DNA of 41,405 bases from JAVBWO01 sp036677375 (GTDB taxonomy: Bacteria > Bacillota > Dehalobacteriia > UBA4068 > UBA4997): contig JAVBWO010000023.1 in NCBI GenBank assembly GCA_036677375.1, positions 1 through 41,405 of the forward strand, in the 5' to 3' direction. Position 1 is the stretch's first letter. The number at the start of each line of letters is the position of its first letter. The position numbers were made by a program, and so were the translations under genes. The notes beneath the pieces were generated by a model. It was not told where the DNA came from. It was given only the letters and a program-made list of their open reading frames with translations, and did no database searches. Shown here piece after piece: positions 16,755 to 25,330 of this stretch.

Positions 16755-17396
16755 ATGCGAAAGATCGCGGTGGTATTTCTGATACTGATGATGGTACTTC
16801 TGTCCTCCGGCTGTGATACGTCACTGCCGGGAGATGATACTTTAGGCAAAGAGGGCTACCAGAAGCTTTTTGCCCAATATTTGGCGGCACAGGGGATTTG
16901 TTTCACCACTGAATCCGTAAGCGATGGCGTATCGCAGCCTGTGGCTGAAATATGGGTGAAAGGGGATAAAGCAAGAATTATCCTTTTTTTTGATACCCCC
17001 GGCTCCGAGGCGATTCTTTATACCAATCGTCTCTCGTCCGAAGTGATTCAATATATGCCTGCAAGCAAAAGCGCCATGGTATTGACGAAAAGTCATGACC
17101 TGACGGAATTTCCTTTGACATTTTTAACGGAAGAAATTTTGCAGTCTTATACCGTTACCAAAAACCAGCTTGTTGACGGAACGGCTTGTACCATGTTGCA
17201 CCATAAGGACGATACGAAGGAAGTCACCATTTATGTCAGCAATATGAATGATTTTCCTTTTCGTATGGATATTACCACTGCCAATGGTACACAAAAAACC
17301 TATTACCGCAACGTACGTTATGTAGACATTGCGGACAGTGTTTTTGAATTGCCGGATGGTGTTGCGGTTTATCATTTGGATACGCATTATAATTGA
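16755..17396 (+). CDS. Lipoprotein, LolA-like fold suspected
   Basis: A 213-residue exported lipoprotein: MRKIAVVFLILMMVLLSSGC gives a lipobox with Cys20. The rest is built from alternating beta strands (AEIWVKGDKARIILFFD, SSEVIQYMPASKSAMVL, KEVTIYVSNMNDFPFRMDI, KTYYRNVRYVDIADSVFELPDGV). This pattern, including the final DSVFELPDG element, resembles the LolA/LolB-like lipoprotein fold seen in sporulation and wall lipoproteins of Bacillota. That is a fold-level guess with no specific function. It sits 29 bases after the SLH protein and 12 bases before the DUF5693 gene, so it is likely part of the csaB operon. Confidence 0.7.
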   Translation: MRKIAVVFLILMMVLLSSGCDTSLPGDDTLGKEGYQKLFAQYLAAQGICFTTESVSDGVSQPVAEIWVKGDKARIILFFDTPGSEAILYTNRLSSEVIQYMPASKSAMVLTKSHDLTEFPLTFLTEEILQSYTVTKNQLVDGTACTMLHHKDDTKEVTIYVSNMNDFPFRMDITTANGTQKTYYRNVRYVDIADSVFELPDGVAVYHLDTHYN

Positions 17397-17408
17397 GGGG
17401 GTTCCACG

Positions 17409-19400
17409 TTGAGTAAAAAAGAGGGCTTGCGATTGTTCAGGCAAAAGGGAAATATTGTTCTGGTGCTGTGTATCATTCTTGCATTGTTGGGTAGCTTTTA
17501 TGCTGCGGTTCAAAGAGAAAAGACGGAATCTGCCGCCAAAACAACTACCGTGCTTTTGGAATGGACGCAGTTGAACGATATAGCGAACAAAGAGGGTATT
17601 GCGGTTTCAGAGCTTCTTTCTAAGGCTGCCCCTTTGGTGAATGGGGTTCTATTTAAGGAACCTAACTTAACGGAATTCACGAATCAGCATTTGACTTACG
17701 TTTTAAGCGGCGATGAACTGATTTATCGGATGAGGCAAGGCGAATGGCTGTGGGAAACCGGGCAGGATCAGAAGGTTGACCCGGCCTGGAATATTATCCT
17801 ATGTCAAAATGAAACCATTTTTAATCAGGTGAAAGAACAGCTGAGCGCTAAGACGAGAGCGTATTGCAATGAGTTGCCGTTACAATACAGGGATGGTGCA
17901 ATTGCTTATATGGTGGCTACTACCTATCCACTGACAGATCTGATGAATCTTGGCATGGGATTTCTGCAAGGTAATTTAGAGCAAGTGGCAGATGCAGGGT
18001 TAGGTATTGTGGTGCAAATTCGTACTTTCCCGAATGTGGATGCGAATTCTATCAATACTGTTTTTAAAACCTTTAGCGATTTTCCTATTCTTGCGGTAGG
18101 ATTCAATGACGACAGCCTGCCCGGCTTCGGCTTGTCCGGCAGTCAATGGGGTGAGGCCTGCGGCTTATTTGCAGAAAGAATCAAAAGCACGAAATTACCG
18201 CTGATGACGGCGGAATTTTTTAACCAAAAGGGTTTGAGCACGCTTGCCGCCAAAGTGGACTATAATGTTTTGCGAATGCATAGCATTCAGGAAAACGAGA
18301 GGGCTACCATGACCGTGTCCCAGGTGGCGCAGCGTTTTCAACTAGCGGCTGCGGAACGCAATATGCGGTTGCTTTTGGTTCGCTTTGACACAAACCTGGG
18401 TCTTGAGAACAATAGCGCCTATTTAAATGAAATTAATTCTGCCCTGGAAGCGAAAGGTTTAACATTGGGTATGGCACAGCCTATGCAACCTATTTCCTTG
18501 TCGCCTCTGATTTTACTCTTAGTTGCCCTTGGCGTGGCTGCGGGAGGAATTTTCCTTTGCCGCTATCTGGGCTTTGGCAAATACAGCTGGCTATTGGGCG
18601 CTTTAGGTCTGGCTTGGGCTGTTCTGCTTATTTTTACCGGAAGATTGGGCAAAGTCAGCACTATTTTATCCTTTGCTTCGGTGGTAATCTTTCCTACCTT
18701 GGCGATTTGTGTCAATGTGAAAGATGGGCCCAACAAAAAAATCGGCAAGTGTATTTTGACATTGCTGATTACGACGGCTTGTTCCCTCATTGGCGCGGTT
18801 TTGATGGTTGGAGCCATGGCAGACCGCAGCTATATGGTGGCGGTGAATATTTTTACCGGTGTTAAAATGGCTCATGTTTTACCGCTGCTTCTTTTGCTGT
18901 TTATTTTTTGGCGCCGTCAACGGAATCAGGATAATTTGGCAGTACAAATAAAAAGAACTTGGGATATCCCGGTAAAGGTAGGATATATCGTTATTTTGGT
19001 GATCTTAGCGGCGGCTTTGGGAATTTATGTCCTTCGCACCGGCAATGATGCTGTTTCGGTTTCCCAGTTGGAGCGTATTTTCCGTTCTTATTTAGACCAG
19101 CTTTTATTGGTACGCCCCAGAACCAAGGAATTTCTTTTGGGCCATCCTATTTTTCTGCTCTTGGTTTATTACGGCTATAAAAAGGCCGGTATGCCTGCTC
19201 TCTTGCTTGGAGCTATCGGCCAGGTCTCTTTAGTGAATACTTTTGCGCATGCCCATACGCCTTTGTGGGTATCCTTGTTGCGTACAGGCAACGGCTTGAT
19301 CTTAGGTATCGTCATTGGGATGGTGCTGATTCTTGTTGTGAATATGTGCATGCGTCTGTGGCGGAAGCAATTGGCTGCCGGAGGCGGGCCTCATGAGTAG
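17409..19400 (+). CDS. DUF5693 family membrane protein next to csaB
   Basis: A 663-residue protein. There is one membrane segment near the N terminus (about 12-34), an extracytoplasmic region of about 35-355, then roughly eight membrane segments to the C terminus. The soluble part has a repeated beta/alpha rhythm (GLGIVVQIRTFPNVD, FPILAVGFNDDSLPG, KLPLMTAEFF, VLRMHSI, MRLLLVRFD) that looks like a TIM barrel, which is my inference. Translation starts at a TTG, supported by GAGGGGG eight bases upstream. Its 3' end overlaps csaB by 8 bases, so the two are translationally coupled. I know DUF5693 genes as common csaB neighbours, but no function is established to my knowledge; a role in secondary polymer assembly or export is plausible. 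Confidence 0.8.
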   Translation: MSKKEGLRLFRQKGNIVLVLCIILALLGSFYAAVQREKTESAAKTTTVLLEWTQLNDIANKEGIAVSELLSKAAPLVNGVLFKEPNLTEFTNQHLTYVLSGDELIYRMRQGEWLWETGQDQKVDPAWNIILCQNETIFNQVKEQLSAKTRAYCNELPLQYRDGAIAYMVATTYPLTDLMNLGMGFLQGNLEQVADAGLGIVVQIRTFPNVDANSINTVFKTFSDFPILAVGFNDDSLPGFGLSGSQWGEACGLFAERIKSTKLPLMTAEFFNQKGLSTLAAKVDYNVLRMHSIQENERATMTVSQVAQRFQLAAAERNMRLLLVRFDTNLGLENNSAYLNEINSALEAKGLTLGMAQPMQPISLSPLILLLVALGVAAGGIFLCRYLGFGKYSWLLGALGLAWAVLLIFTGRLGKVSTILSFASVVIFPTLAICVNVKDGPNKKIGKCILTLLITTACSLIGAVLMVGAMADRSYMVAVNIFTGVKMAHVLPLLLLLFIFWRRQRNQDNLAVQIKRTWDIPVKVGYIVILVILAAALGIYVLRTGNDAVSVSQLERIFRSYLDQLLLVRPRTKEFLLGHPIFLLLVYYGYKKAGMPALLLGAIGQVSLVNTFAHAHTPLWVSLLRTGNGLILGIVIGMVLILVVNMCMRLWRKQLAAGGGPHE

Positions 19401-20493
19401 ACGACGGCGCCAACAAAAAAAACCGCAGATCGTATTATCTGGCTATTATGGATTTGATAATACCGGTGACGAGGCCGTTTTGGATGCTATTTGTCATATT
19501 CTACGGCAGCAGATACCAGAGGTGCCTTTGGTGGCGTTATCCAATAATGTGGACAAGACCCGCGCCGATCATGGGATTGCGGCGGTGGATCGCTGGCGCT
19601 TGCAAGAGGTCAAAACAGCCATCTCTCAGTGTGGTTTATTCATCAGCGGGGGCGGCAGTTTGTTTCAGGATGTTACCAGCTTCAAGGGATTATTATATTA
19701 TGTCATGCAGATCTTCTTGGCACGTTTTTACCGGAAACCGGTGATGATCTATGCGCAAGGGTTGGGTCCGCTAAACCGGTTTTTTAGCCGCTTTATGGTA
19801 AAATTGGCGCTCAATCGGGCTCATGTGATCACTTGGCGGGACGAGGATTCTAAAAATCTGGCCCGGGAGATTGGTGTTACTAAGCCCATGACGGTCTGCT
19901 GTGACCCGGTCTTGGCCTGGCAGCCCCAGGCAAAGAATTTGCCGGAGCTGCCGGAGGGTAAAAAAATCATTTTTTCTTTGCGGCCTTGGGATGGGATCAG
20001 TCATGATCTCGCGGCCCTTGCCCTTTTGGGGGACACCATGGTAAAGCAAGGTTATCAGGTGATTTTCCTTCCTTTCCACGGTGAGCATGACGCGAAGATC
20101 CATCAACAGGTGCGGGCTCTGATGACGGAGCCTGCTTTTGAGTTGCCGCCCCTTGCCCCAGAGCAAGCCATGGCTGTTCTAGGCCGGATGGAACTGGTGA
20201 TTGCCATGCGGCTGCATGCTTTGATTATGGCTGCCGCCCAGGGGATTCCCGTTGCGTCCATTAGCTATGATCCCAAGGTAGACGCCTTTGCCAGATCTGC
20301 CGGGCAGATGGTAGTGGGCCGGGCAGGCCATTTGACGCCGCACAGTCTGGTGGGAGCGGTTTCCGAGGTTCTGGCGAATCAAGAAAAAGAACGATTGCGG
20401 CTGGAAGCCTTAAAGCCAAATTGGTTAGAGAAAGCTCAGACTTGCGGCAGTTTGGCCAAAGAGCTTTATATTAGCTTTGCCGAAGGAGCGTAA
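19393..20493 (+). CDS. csaB: Polysaccharide pyruvyl transferase CsaB
   Basis: A 366-residue enzyme that adds a ketal-linked pyruvate from phosphoenolpyruvate to a sugar of the secondary cell wall polymer, creating the ligand for SLH domains. Family features: VLSGYYGFDNTGDEAVLDAI at the N terminus, FISGGGSLFQDVTS, MIYAQGLGPL, VITWRDEDSKNLA, and the C-terminal VIAMRLHALIMAAAQGIPVASISYDPKV with the conserved Arg and His. Length is normal. It overlaps the DUF5693 gene and is two bases from murJ. Two SLH proteins in this window (5601 and 15445) are the expected beneficiaries, so the locus encodes both anchor and anchored proteins. Confidence 0.95.
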   Translation: MSRRRRQQKKPQIVLSGYYGFDNTGDEAVLDAICHILRQQIPEVPLVALSNNVDKTRADHGIAAVDRWRLQEVKTAISQCGLFISGGGSLFQDVTSFKGLLYYVMQIFLARFYRKPVMIYAQGLGPLNRFFSRFMVKLALNRAHVITWRDEDSKNLAREIGVTKPMTVCCDPVLAWQPQAKNLPELPEGKKIIFSLRPWDGISHDLAALALLGDTMVKQGYQVIFLPFHGEHDAKIHQQVRALMTEPAFELPPLAPEQAMAVLGRMELVIAMRLHALIMAAAQGIPVASISYDPKVDAFARSAGQMVVGRAGHLTPHSLVGAVSEVLANQEKERLRLEALKPNWLEKAQTCGSLAKELYISFAEGA

Positions 20494-20495
20494 AC

Positions 20496-22058
20496 ATGGC
20501 AAAAAGTCTTGTAAAGGCCACCGGTATCGTGTTGGCTGTCAATATCTTTGTAAAACTATTGGGTTTTCTGCGGGAGACTTTTATTGCAGGAGCCTTTGGC
20601 ACCAAAAATGTTGCTGACGCCTATTTTGCCGCCTATACGCTGCCTTATTTTTTACAGGCCATCCTGGGGGCGGCGTTGGTCACGGTAATGGTGCCTGTCC
20701 TTACCCAATATCTGGTGCGGGATGAAAAAGAAGAAGCCTGGTATGTGGCAAGCAGCATTTTGAATATTACGATAATCAGTTTGGCCGCTCTTACGGCATT
20801 GGGAATTCTTTTGGCAAATATCTTGGTAGCCTTGCTGACGCCGGGTTTTCATGGCGAGCAGGCTCTTTTGACCGCCAAACTGGCGCGGATTATGTTTCCT
20901 TCCGTCATTTTTATGGGTTTAGGCATGGTGATTACCGGCATCTTGAATGCCAACCACCGTTTTGCGGTAGCGGCTTTTGCTCCCGGCTTTTCCAATATCA
21001 TCATCATTGTTTCTATTATTCTTTTCAGCAGCCGGTATGGGGTCATTGGTCTGGCCTTGGGTACTCTTATCAGCTTCCTGGGTTTATTGTTGATCCAGAT
21101 CCCGTTGCTGAAAAGAATCGGCTTTCATTACCGTTTTGTCTTCGATTGGAAGCATCCTGCCGTCAAACAGGTTCTTCAAGATATTATTCCTATTATTTTA
21201 GGAGTTGCGGTCAATCAGATTTATTTTATCATCAACCGCATTTTTGCTTCCGGATTGGCGGAAGGTACCATTTCCGCTTTGAATTATGCCAATAAAGTAA
21301 TGCTTTTGCCTGTGGGGATTTTTGTGGCGGCGGTGGTTACGGTGATTTATCCTACCCTTTCCGCTCACGCCATCAAAAAGGAAGGCCATGCCATGGCCTC
21401 TGAACTACAAAAGGGCCTGGGACTGGTAGGCCTGATTGTCCTGCCGGCCACCATTGCCTTGATCGTACTTAGGGTCCCGATTACGCAGCTTCTTTTTGAG
21501 CGGGGTGCTTTTGACCCTCAGGCCACCCTTGCCACGGCCAACGCCTTGCTGTTTTTTACCGTTGGGATGTGGCCCATGGCCGTCAATATGGTATTGACAA
21601 GGGCTTTTTATGCCCTGGGGGATGTAAAAACCCCTCTGGTGATGGGCGGATGGTCTATTTTGGTGAATGCGGGGCTCTCTTTGGTGTTGTACCGTCTCAT
21701 CCCGTTTGGTGGGGGTGGTTTGGCATTTGCCAATGCCATAGCGGCTTTTGTTAATATGTTTTTGCTCTATATTTATCTACAAAAGCCATTGCCGGATCTT
21801 ATGGGAAAACAGTTTTTCAGTTCGACATTACGGATTTTCCTGTCTTCTTTGGTGATGGGCATTGGTTTATATGCGGGCTGGGTTTTGATGAACCGTTTTG
21901 CCCCTACTGCCCTAGCGGTGGAAGTATTGGCCATGGTAATCCTTGGCATTCTTCTTTATGCTGTGGCCATTTTTGTCTTCCGGGTAGATGAGGCGCAGTA
22001 TGTAAAAGAAATTATTTTAAAACGAATGCGGTCCGGTGTTGACAAACCCAGTCGATAA
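20496..22058 (+). CDS. murJ: MurJ/MVF family lipid II flippase
   Basis: A 520-residue polytopic protein with about 14 membrane segments throughout, fitting the MurJ (MviN) family of the MOP superfamily. It flips lipid-linked peptidoglycan precursor across the membrane. Family sequence features include the N-terminal VNIFVKLLGFLRETFIAGAFG block with the conserved Arg, then DAYFAAYTLPYFLQAILGAAL and, later, LNYANKVMLLPVGIFVAAVVTVIYPTLS, MVLTRAFYALGDVKTPL. It lies between csaB and a TagO/WecA gene, so it could instead serve the secondary wall polymer lipid; MurJ for lipid II is the simpler reading. Confidence 0.93.
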   Translation: MAKSLVKATGIVLAVNIFVKLLGFLRETFIAGAFGTKNVADAYFAAYTLPYFLQAILGAALVTVMVPVLTQYLVRDEKEEAWYVASSILNITIISLAALTALGILLANILVALLTPGFHGEQALLTAKLARIMFPSVIFMGLGMVITGILNANHRFAVAAFAPGFSNIIIIVSIILFSSRYGVIGLALGTLISFLGLLLIQIPLLKRIGFHYRFVFDWKHPAVKQVLQDIIPIILGVAVNQIYFIINRIFASGLAEGTISALNYANKVMLLPVGIFVAAVVTVIYPTLSAHAIKKEGHAMASELQKGLGLVGLIVLPATIALIVLRVPITQLLFERGAFDPQATLATANALLFFTVGMWPMAVNMVLTRAFYALGDVKTPLVMGGWSILVNAGLSLVLYRLIPFGGGGLAFANAIAAFVNMFLLYIYLQKPLPDLMGKQFFSSTLRIFLSSLVMGIGLYAGWVLMNRFAPTALAVEVLAMVILGILLYAVAIFVFRVDEAQYVKEIILKRMRSGVDKPSR

Positions 22059-22106
22059 ATGGGAAAATAAAATATCCGGATAGTGATCACATGATGGGGT
22101 GAATGG

Positions 22107-23144
22107 ATGGAAAGAATTCTCCTGGCTTCTGTCTTAGCCATTTTATTGTCATTACTTTTGACGCCGGCCGTTAAATGGCTGGCGCCTAAGATTGGAGCCA
22201 TAGACAAACCTAACGAACGTAAGGTGCATACCCGGCTGATGCCTAGAAACGGCGGTTTGGCCATTTATTGTAGTTTTGCAGTTGCAGCCATGATCATCGG
22301 CGGTTTTGCCAGGGCTACTTTGGGCCTGGTGATCAGCAGCGGCTTGGTAATGCTGGTCGGCTTGGTAGATGATATGAGGGGTGTCTCCCCCAAAATGAAG
22401 CTATTGGGACAGTTTATTGCCGCCGTTGTTTTTGTCGGATTTGGCGGTTATGTAAAATTTATGACCAATCCCTTTGGCGGCGATGTCATTTTTTTAGAAT
22501 ATTGGGGGATTCCGCTGACGATTTTATGGCTGGTTGGGATCAGCAATGCCATTAATCTCATTGATGGCTTGGACGGGCTGGCGGCCGGAGTCTCTGCTAT
22601 CTCCGCTCTTACCATGGCAACCGTTTCTTTCAGCCGCGGTTATTATGTACCGGCTTCCCTGGCTTTTGTACTGGCGATGTCCTTATTGGGATTTTTGCGC
22701 TACAATTTTTACCCTGCTAAAATTTTTATGGGGGACAGCGGCGCCTTATTTCTGGGATTTGCCTTGGGGGCCATGGCGATCATGGGCTTCTCCAAAGGAG
22801 CAACGGTTATTTCTTTACTCATTCCCATATTGATTTTAGGAATTCCCATTTTTGACACGTTTTTTGCTATCATACGGCGTTATAACAATCACAAGCCGAT
22901 CTTTCAGCCGGATAAAGGGCATCTGCACCACTGTCTTCTGGCTTTGGGGTTGTCCCACAGGCAAACCGTGCTCATCATTTATGCCATCACTTTTTTCATG
23001 GGAATCTGCTCCATCCTTTTGACGGTGCTTTCCGGCAGGCAGGCGGTGCTCATTCTTATTGTGATCTTGGTATTTTCTTTGGTGGGTGCTGATAAGCTGG
23101 GTGTTTTGCGTGGCAAACGGGAGCGGGAAGCCTGGCGGCGCTAG
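22107..23144 (+). CDS. tagO: Undecaprenyl-phosphate GlcNAc-1-phosphate transferase (TagO/WecA type)
   Basis: A 345-residue integral membrane enzyme of the MraY/WecA family. It moves GlcNAc-1-phosphate from UDP-GlcNAc to undecaprenyl phosphate, the first step of wall polymer synthesis. Key parts: GLVDDMRGVSPKMKLLGQ with the DD Mg-binding pair, NAINLIDGLDGLAAGVS with the catalytic Asp cluster, FMGDSGALFLGFALG, and the cytoplasmic FQPDKGHLHHCLLALGLSHRQ His-rich loop that marks polyprenyl GlcNAc transferases rather than MraY. About 10-11 membrane segments. The TagA/WecG enzyme at 4409 would act next. It follows murJ by 48 bases and is read in the same direction. Confidence 0.93.
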   Translation: MERILLASVLAILLSLLLTPAVKWLAPKIGAIDKPNERKVHTRLMPRNGGLAIYCSFAVAAMIIGGFARATLGLVISSGLVMLVGLVDDMRGVSPKMKLLGQFIAAVVFVGFGGYVKFMTNPFGGDVIFLEYWGIPLTILWLVGISNAINLIDGLDGLAAGVSAISALTMATVSFSRGYYVPASLAFVLAMSLLGFLRYNFYPAKIFMGDSGALFLGFALGAMAIMGFSKGATVISLLIPILILGIPIFDTFFAIIRRYNNHKPIFQPDKGHLHHCLLALGLSHRQTVLIIYAITFFMGICSILLTVLSGRQAVLILIVILVFSLVGADKLGVLRGKREREAWRR

Positions 23145-23189
23145 GATGAAATTTTTAACATCTGATAATGTTTAAGGAGGGTAAATAAA

Positions 23190-23708
23190 ATGAATAAGGG
23201 CAAGGTGGTATTATTAGTTTTGGCGGCGCTGGTATGCGTTTCCTTAGGTTTTGTGGTGGGGCAGGTGGTACAGGCTACCGGGAATCAGCCCGGTTCCGAA
23301 AGCGATCCATTGGTTAGCCAAAGCTATGTGGAAAAGGTGATTGGCGAAAAGATGTCGGTTTTGCAAACTCAAGTGGAAGAGTTACAGGCGGAAGTTGCCG
23401 AATTGAAAGGGGAATCCAACAAAACAAGCGGCAAAACCACTGATAATAACGATACGACCACACCAGTCTCTGGTAATACCTCCGATAATAATAATGATAC
23501 AGCGGTTTCGGGTAAACAGGTACAGATCGTTTCCGATAATGTCAATATTAGGAAAGAGCCCTCCACCGATTCTGACAAAATTGGTTCCGCCACGAAAAAT
23601 ACCAAACTGAAATATTTAGCTACCCAGGATGATTGGTATAAAGTACAACTTACCGACGGCACCGTCGGCTGGGTTGCCGGTTTTCTGTGCAAGATCGTTA
23701 CCGAATAA
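23190..23708 (+). CDS. Exported SH3-domain protein with coiled-coil stalk
   Basis: A 172-residue exported protein: signal peptide or N-terminal anchor at about 1-28, a segment starting GSESDPLVSQSYVE, a coiled coil of about 45-75, a low-complexity Thr/Asn/Asp linker (about 76-108) and a bacterial SH3 domain at about 109-172 (VQIVSDNVNIRKEPSTDSDK to DGTVGWVAGFLCKI). SH3b domains bind peptidoglycan or wall peptides. No enzymatic domain is fused. The GSxSDP segment closely resembles that of the copper-amine-oxidase-N protein at 2728. The start is supported by AAGGAGGG, and a terminator overlaps the 3' side. Confidence 0.88.
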   Translation: MNKGKVVLLVLAALVCVSLGFVVGQVVQATGNQPGSESDPLVSQSYVEKVIGEKMSVLQTQVEELQAEVAELKGESNKTSGKTTDNNDTTTPVSGNTSDNNNDTAVSGKQVQIVSDNVNIRKEPSTDSDKIGSATKNTKLKYLATQDDWYKVQLTDGTVGWVAGFLCKIVTE

Positions 23709-23713
23709 AGTAT

Positions 23714-23742
23714 AAAAAGGGACACCAAGAGTGTCTCTTTTT
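23714..23742 (+). terminator. Intrinsic terminator after the SH3 protein
   Basis: AAAAAGGGACAC pairs with GTGTCTCTTTTT (one G-U pair) around a five-base loop. The U-rich arm ends just before the next gene. Confidence 0.85.
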
Positions 23743-23758
23743 GATGGAGCGTGCCCTT

Positions 23759-24469
23759 ATGATTGAAATCAAATTGCCGGAGATTACAGAGCCGCCCGAA
23801 GCTATTTTACGGCAGCTTGCCGCCTTGGAGTACCAGGGTCGGGGTTGTTTGGGGAGGGATGCTTTCCTGCGGCTATATCCTTTTTGGGGACATAAGGATT
23901 TTCTGGTATCGTCGAAAGCATTTCTCACTTTGGGACGGATCGGTGTTGCGGAAGATGCAGTGGCAATTTTGGCGTATATGACAGAAGCTGAACTGCCTCA
24001 CCGGCAATTACAGGTCTTAGATACTTTCTGGCAGATTCCCCAAAACCATGAACAAAAAGCTTTGCTGCTTTGTGATTTATTGCAGAAAAAGCAGCATCCC
24101 ACTGTACTGCGGGGACTGCTTTGGCTATTGGCACAGTGTAATACGACAACAGCGTTAGCCGGGGTTGCTGATTTTCTATTAAGCCAACGGAAAATGCAGA
24201 TCAAAGACGAGGTGCTGAACGAGGTCTGGTTTTCTCTGGCCGATTCTTACCCTGAGGTTGCGCAAGCATTGATAAAAACCCATGCCGGTCTTGATCTTTG
24301 GTTGCGGCATAGGACTTGGCAGAAGCAGAAAGTCTATAACCTCTATCCCGCCCCTGATTATTTATGGCAGATCGCCAAACAGCAAGGGATAAATCAAAAG
24401 GATTTTCAACGGATATACTACTACCCTCGACAAAAACATGTCTCTGATAGAAGCAACTGCCCGGGCTAG
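23759..24469 (+). CDS. Hypothetical protein with HEAT-like helical repeats
   Basis: A 236-residue protein, apparently cytoplasmic. Pairs of amphipathic helices recur: FLRLYPFWGHKDFLVSSKAFLTLGRIG, EDAVAILAYMTEAELPHRQLQVLDTFW, EQKALLLCDLLQKKQHPTVLRGLLWLLAQ, ALAGVADFLLSQRKMQIKDEVLNEVWFSL. This looks like a HEAT or armadillo-type scaffold, which is an inference from the pattern. No catalytic motif is seen. The frame is open from 23687, but starts before 23743 would lie inside or before the terminator; the ATG at 23759 with GGAG ten bases upstream fits best, and ATG 23744 is possible. Function unknown. Confidence 0.65.
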   Translation: MIEIKLPEITEPPEAILRQLAALEYQGRGCLGRDAFLRLYPFWGHKDFLVSSKAFLTLGRIGVAEDAVAILAYMTEAELPHRQLQVLDTFWQIPQNHEQKALLLCDLLQKKQHPTVLRGLLWLLAQCNTTTALAGVADFLLSQRKMQIKDEVLNEVWFSLADSYPEVAQALIKTHAGLDLWLRHRTWQKQKVYNLYPAPDYLWQIAKQQGINQKDFQRIYYYPRQKHVSDRSNCPG

Positions 24470-24521
24470 GCGAAAAAGGCGGCACTATCGGGGGCAAAAT
24501 TGTAGCATTATGACTGAAAAC

Positions 24522-24556
24522 AGGCTTTTCCCTTCGACGGGAAGAGCCTATTTTTA
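24522..24556 (+). terminator. Intrinsic terminator after the HEAT-like gene
   Basis: AGGCTTTTCCC (24522-24532) pairs with GGGAAGAGCCT (24539-24549), one G-U pair, loop TTCGAC, followed by ATTTTTATT. Confidence 0.85.
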
Positions 24557-24599
24557 TTCCTTGCATTTGCTATACTGAAAGAAAACACGGAGGGCACAG

Positions 24600-24803
24600 A
24601 TGACTGACAAAACCTGTCCCAGCTGTCGGCGGATCTTTTATTTTGCGGTTTTTCATCCGGTGTGGCATGATCTTGTCTGCGACAAAGTCTCCAACCTTTC
24701 CTTGGCGCCGGAATACCGCAGGCTGCAAAAAAAACGAAAGCTTGCATGCTTTGCTAATTTGCAAAGGAATGCGGCAATCCATGCATCTCCCCCCAAAACA
24801 TAA
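24600..24803 (+). CDS. Possible small Cys-containing protein
   Basis: A 67-residue frame starting at an ATG six bases after CGGAGGG. It begins MTDKTCPSCRRIFYF, so one CxxC pair as in zinc-ribbon proteins, but the second pair is absent (only single Cys residues later). It lies in the gap after a terminator and before the next hypothetical gene. A TATACT sequence at 24571-24576 could be its -10 box, without a clear -35. The good ribosome binding site is the main argument; composition in the second half is not convincing. Treat as tentative. Confidence 0.35.
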   Translation: MTDKTCPSCRRIFYFAVFHPVWHDLVCDKVSNLSLAPEYRRLQKKRKLACFANLQRNAAIHASPPKT

Positions 24804-24884
24804 GGCAAATCATTAAAGTTCCTGGATATTTGATGTATCCTCATGACTGCCTTGTGCATAAGATTGAGTAAGGAGGTGGCATTG

Positions 24885-25304
24885 GTGTTACCTTTTTTCA
24901 TCCTGTTTCTTTTGGTATTGTATGGCGTAGTTACCATTTTTACCTGGCAGGAAAGAAGAAAAAAGCGGCAGGGCCCCAAAATTTTACTCATACCGCGAGG
25001 TGTGGCGGAATTGAATTGGGTCTTGGCAGATTTTTATCGCCTTTTAGCTTATGCCGCGCCGGAAGCGGAATGGTGGGTCATGCAGCCTGAAGAAGAAAAT
25101 CAGAAAAGAACGGTGATCCTGGCAGAACGCCGCTGGGGTTACCACATTTTACAACAAGAAGAAGGCCATTTTGATATTATTCTGCCGCTTGGAGCGGGGG
25201 AAACCAGCCAAAGACTTCAGGGACAGCTTATTTTTGAGCTGAAACTTTGGCAGGAAACAAATGAAAAACTGAGAGCAGGAAAAATCATCCATATTGGAGA
25301 ATAG
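24885..25304 (+). CDS. Hypothetical single-pass membrane protein
   Basis: About 139 residues with an N-terminal membrane segment (LPFFILFLLVLYGVVTIFTW) followed by a Lys/Arg-rich stop (QERRKKRQG), so the rest should be cytoplasmic. That part has alpha/beta character (KILLIPRGVAELNWVLADFYRLLAY, GHFDIILPLGAGETSQRLQG) but no motif I recognise. A frame from ATG 24843 exists, but AAGGAGG at 24870-24876 points to GTG 24885 (or TTG 24882). It ends 26 bases before comF and may be co-transcribed. Confidence 0.6.
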   Translation: MLPFFILFLLVLYGVVTIFTWQERRKKRQGPKILLIPRGVAELNWVLADFYRLLAYAAPEAEWWVMQPEEENQKRTVILAERRWGYHILQQEEGHFDIILPLGAGETSQRLQGQLIFELKLWQETNEKLRAGKIIHIGE

Positions 25305-25330
25305 ACACAAAAAATATGGGTGGTGGTAGA

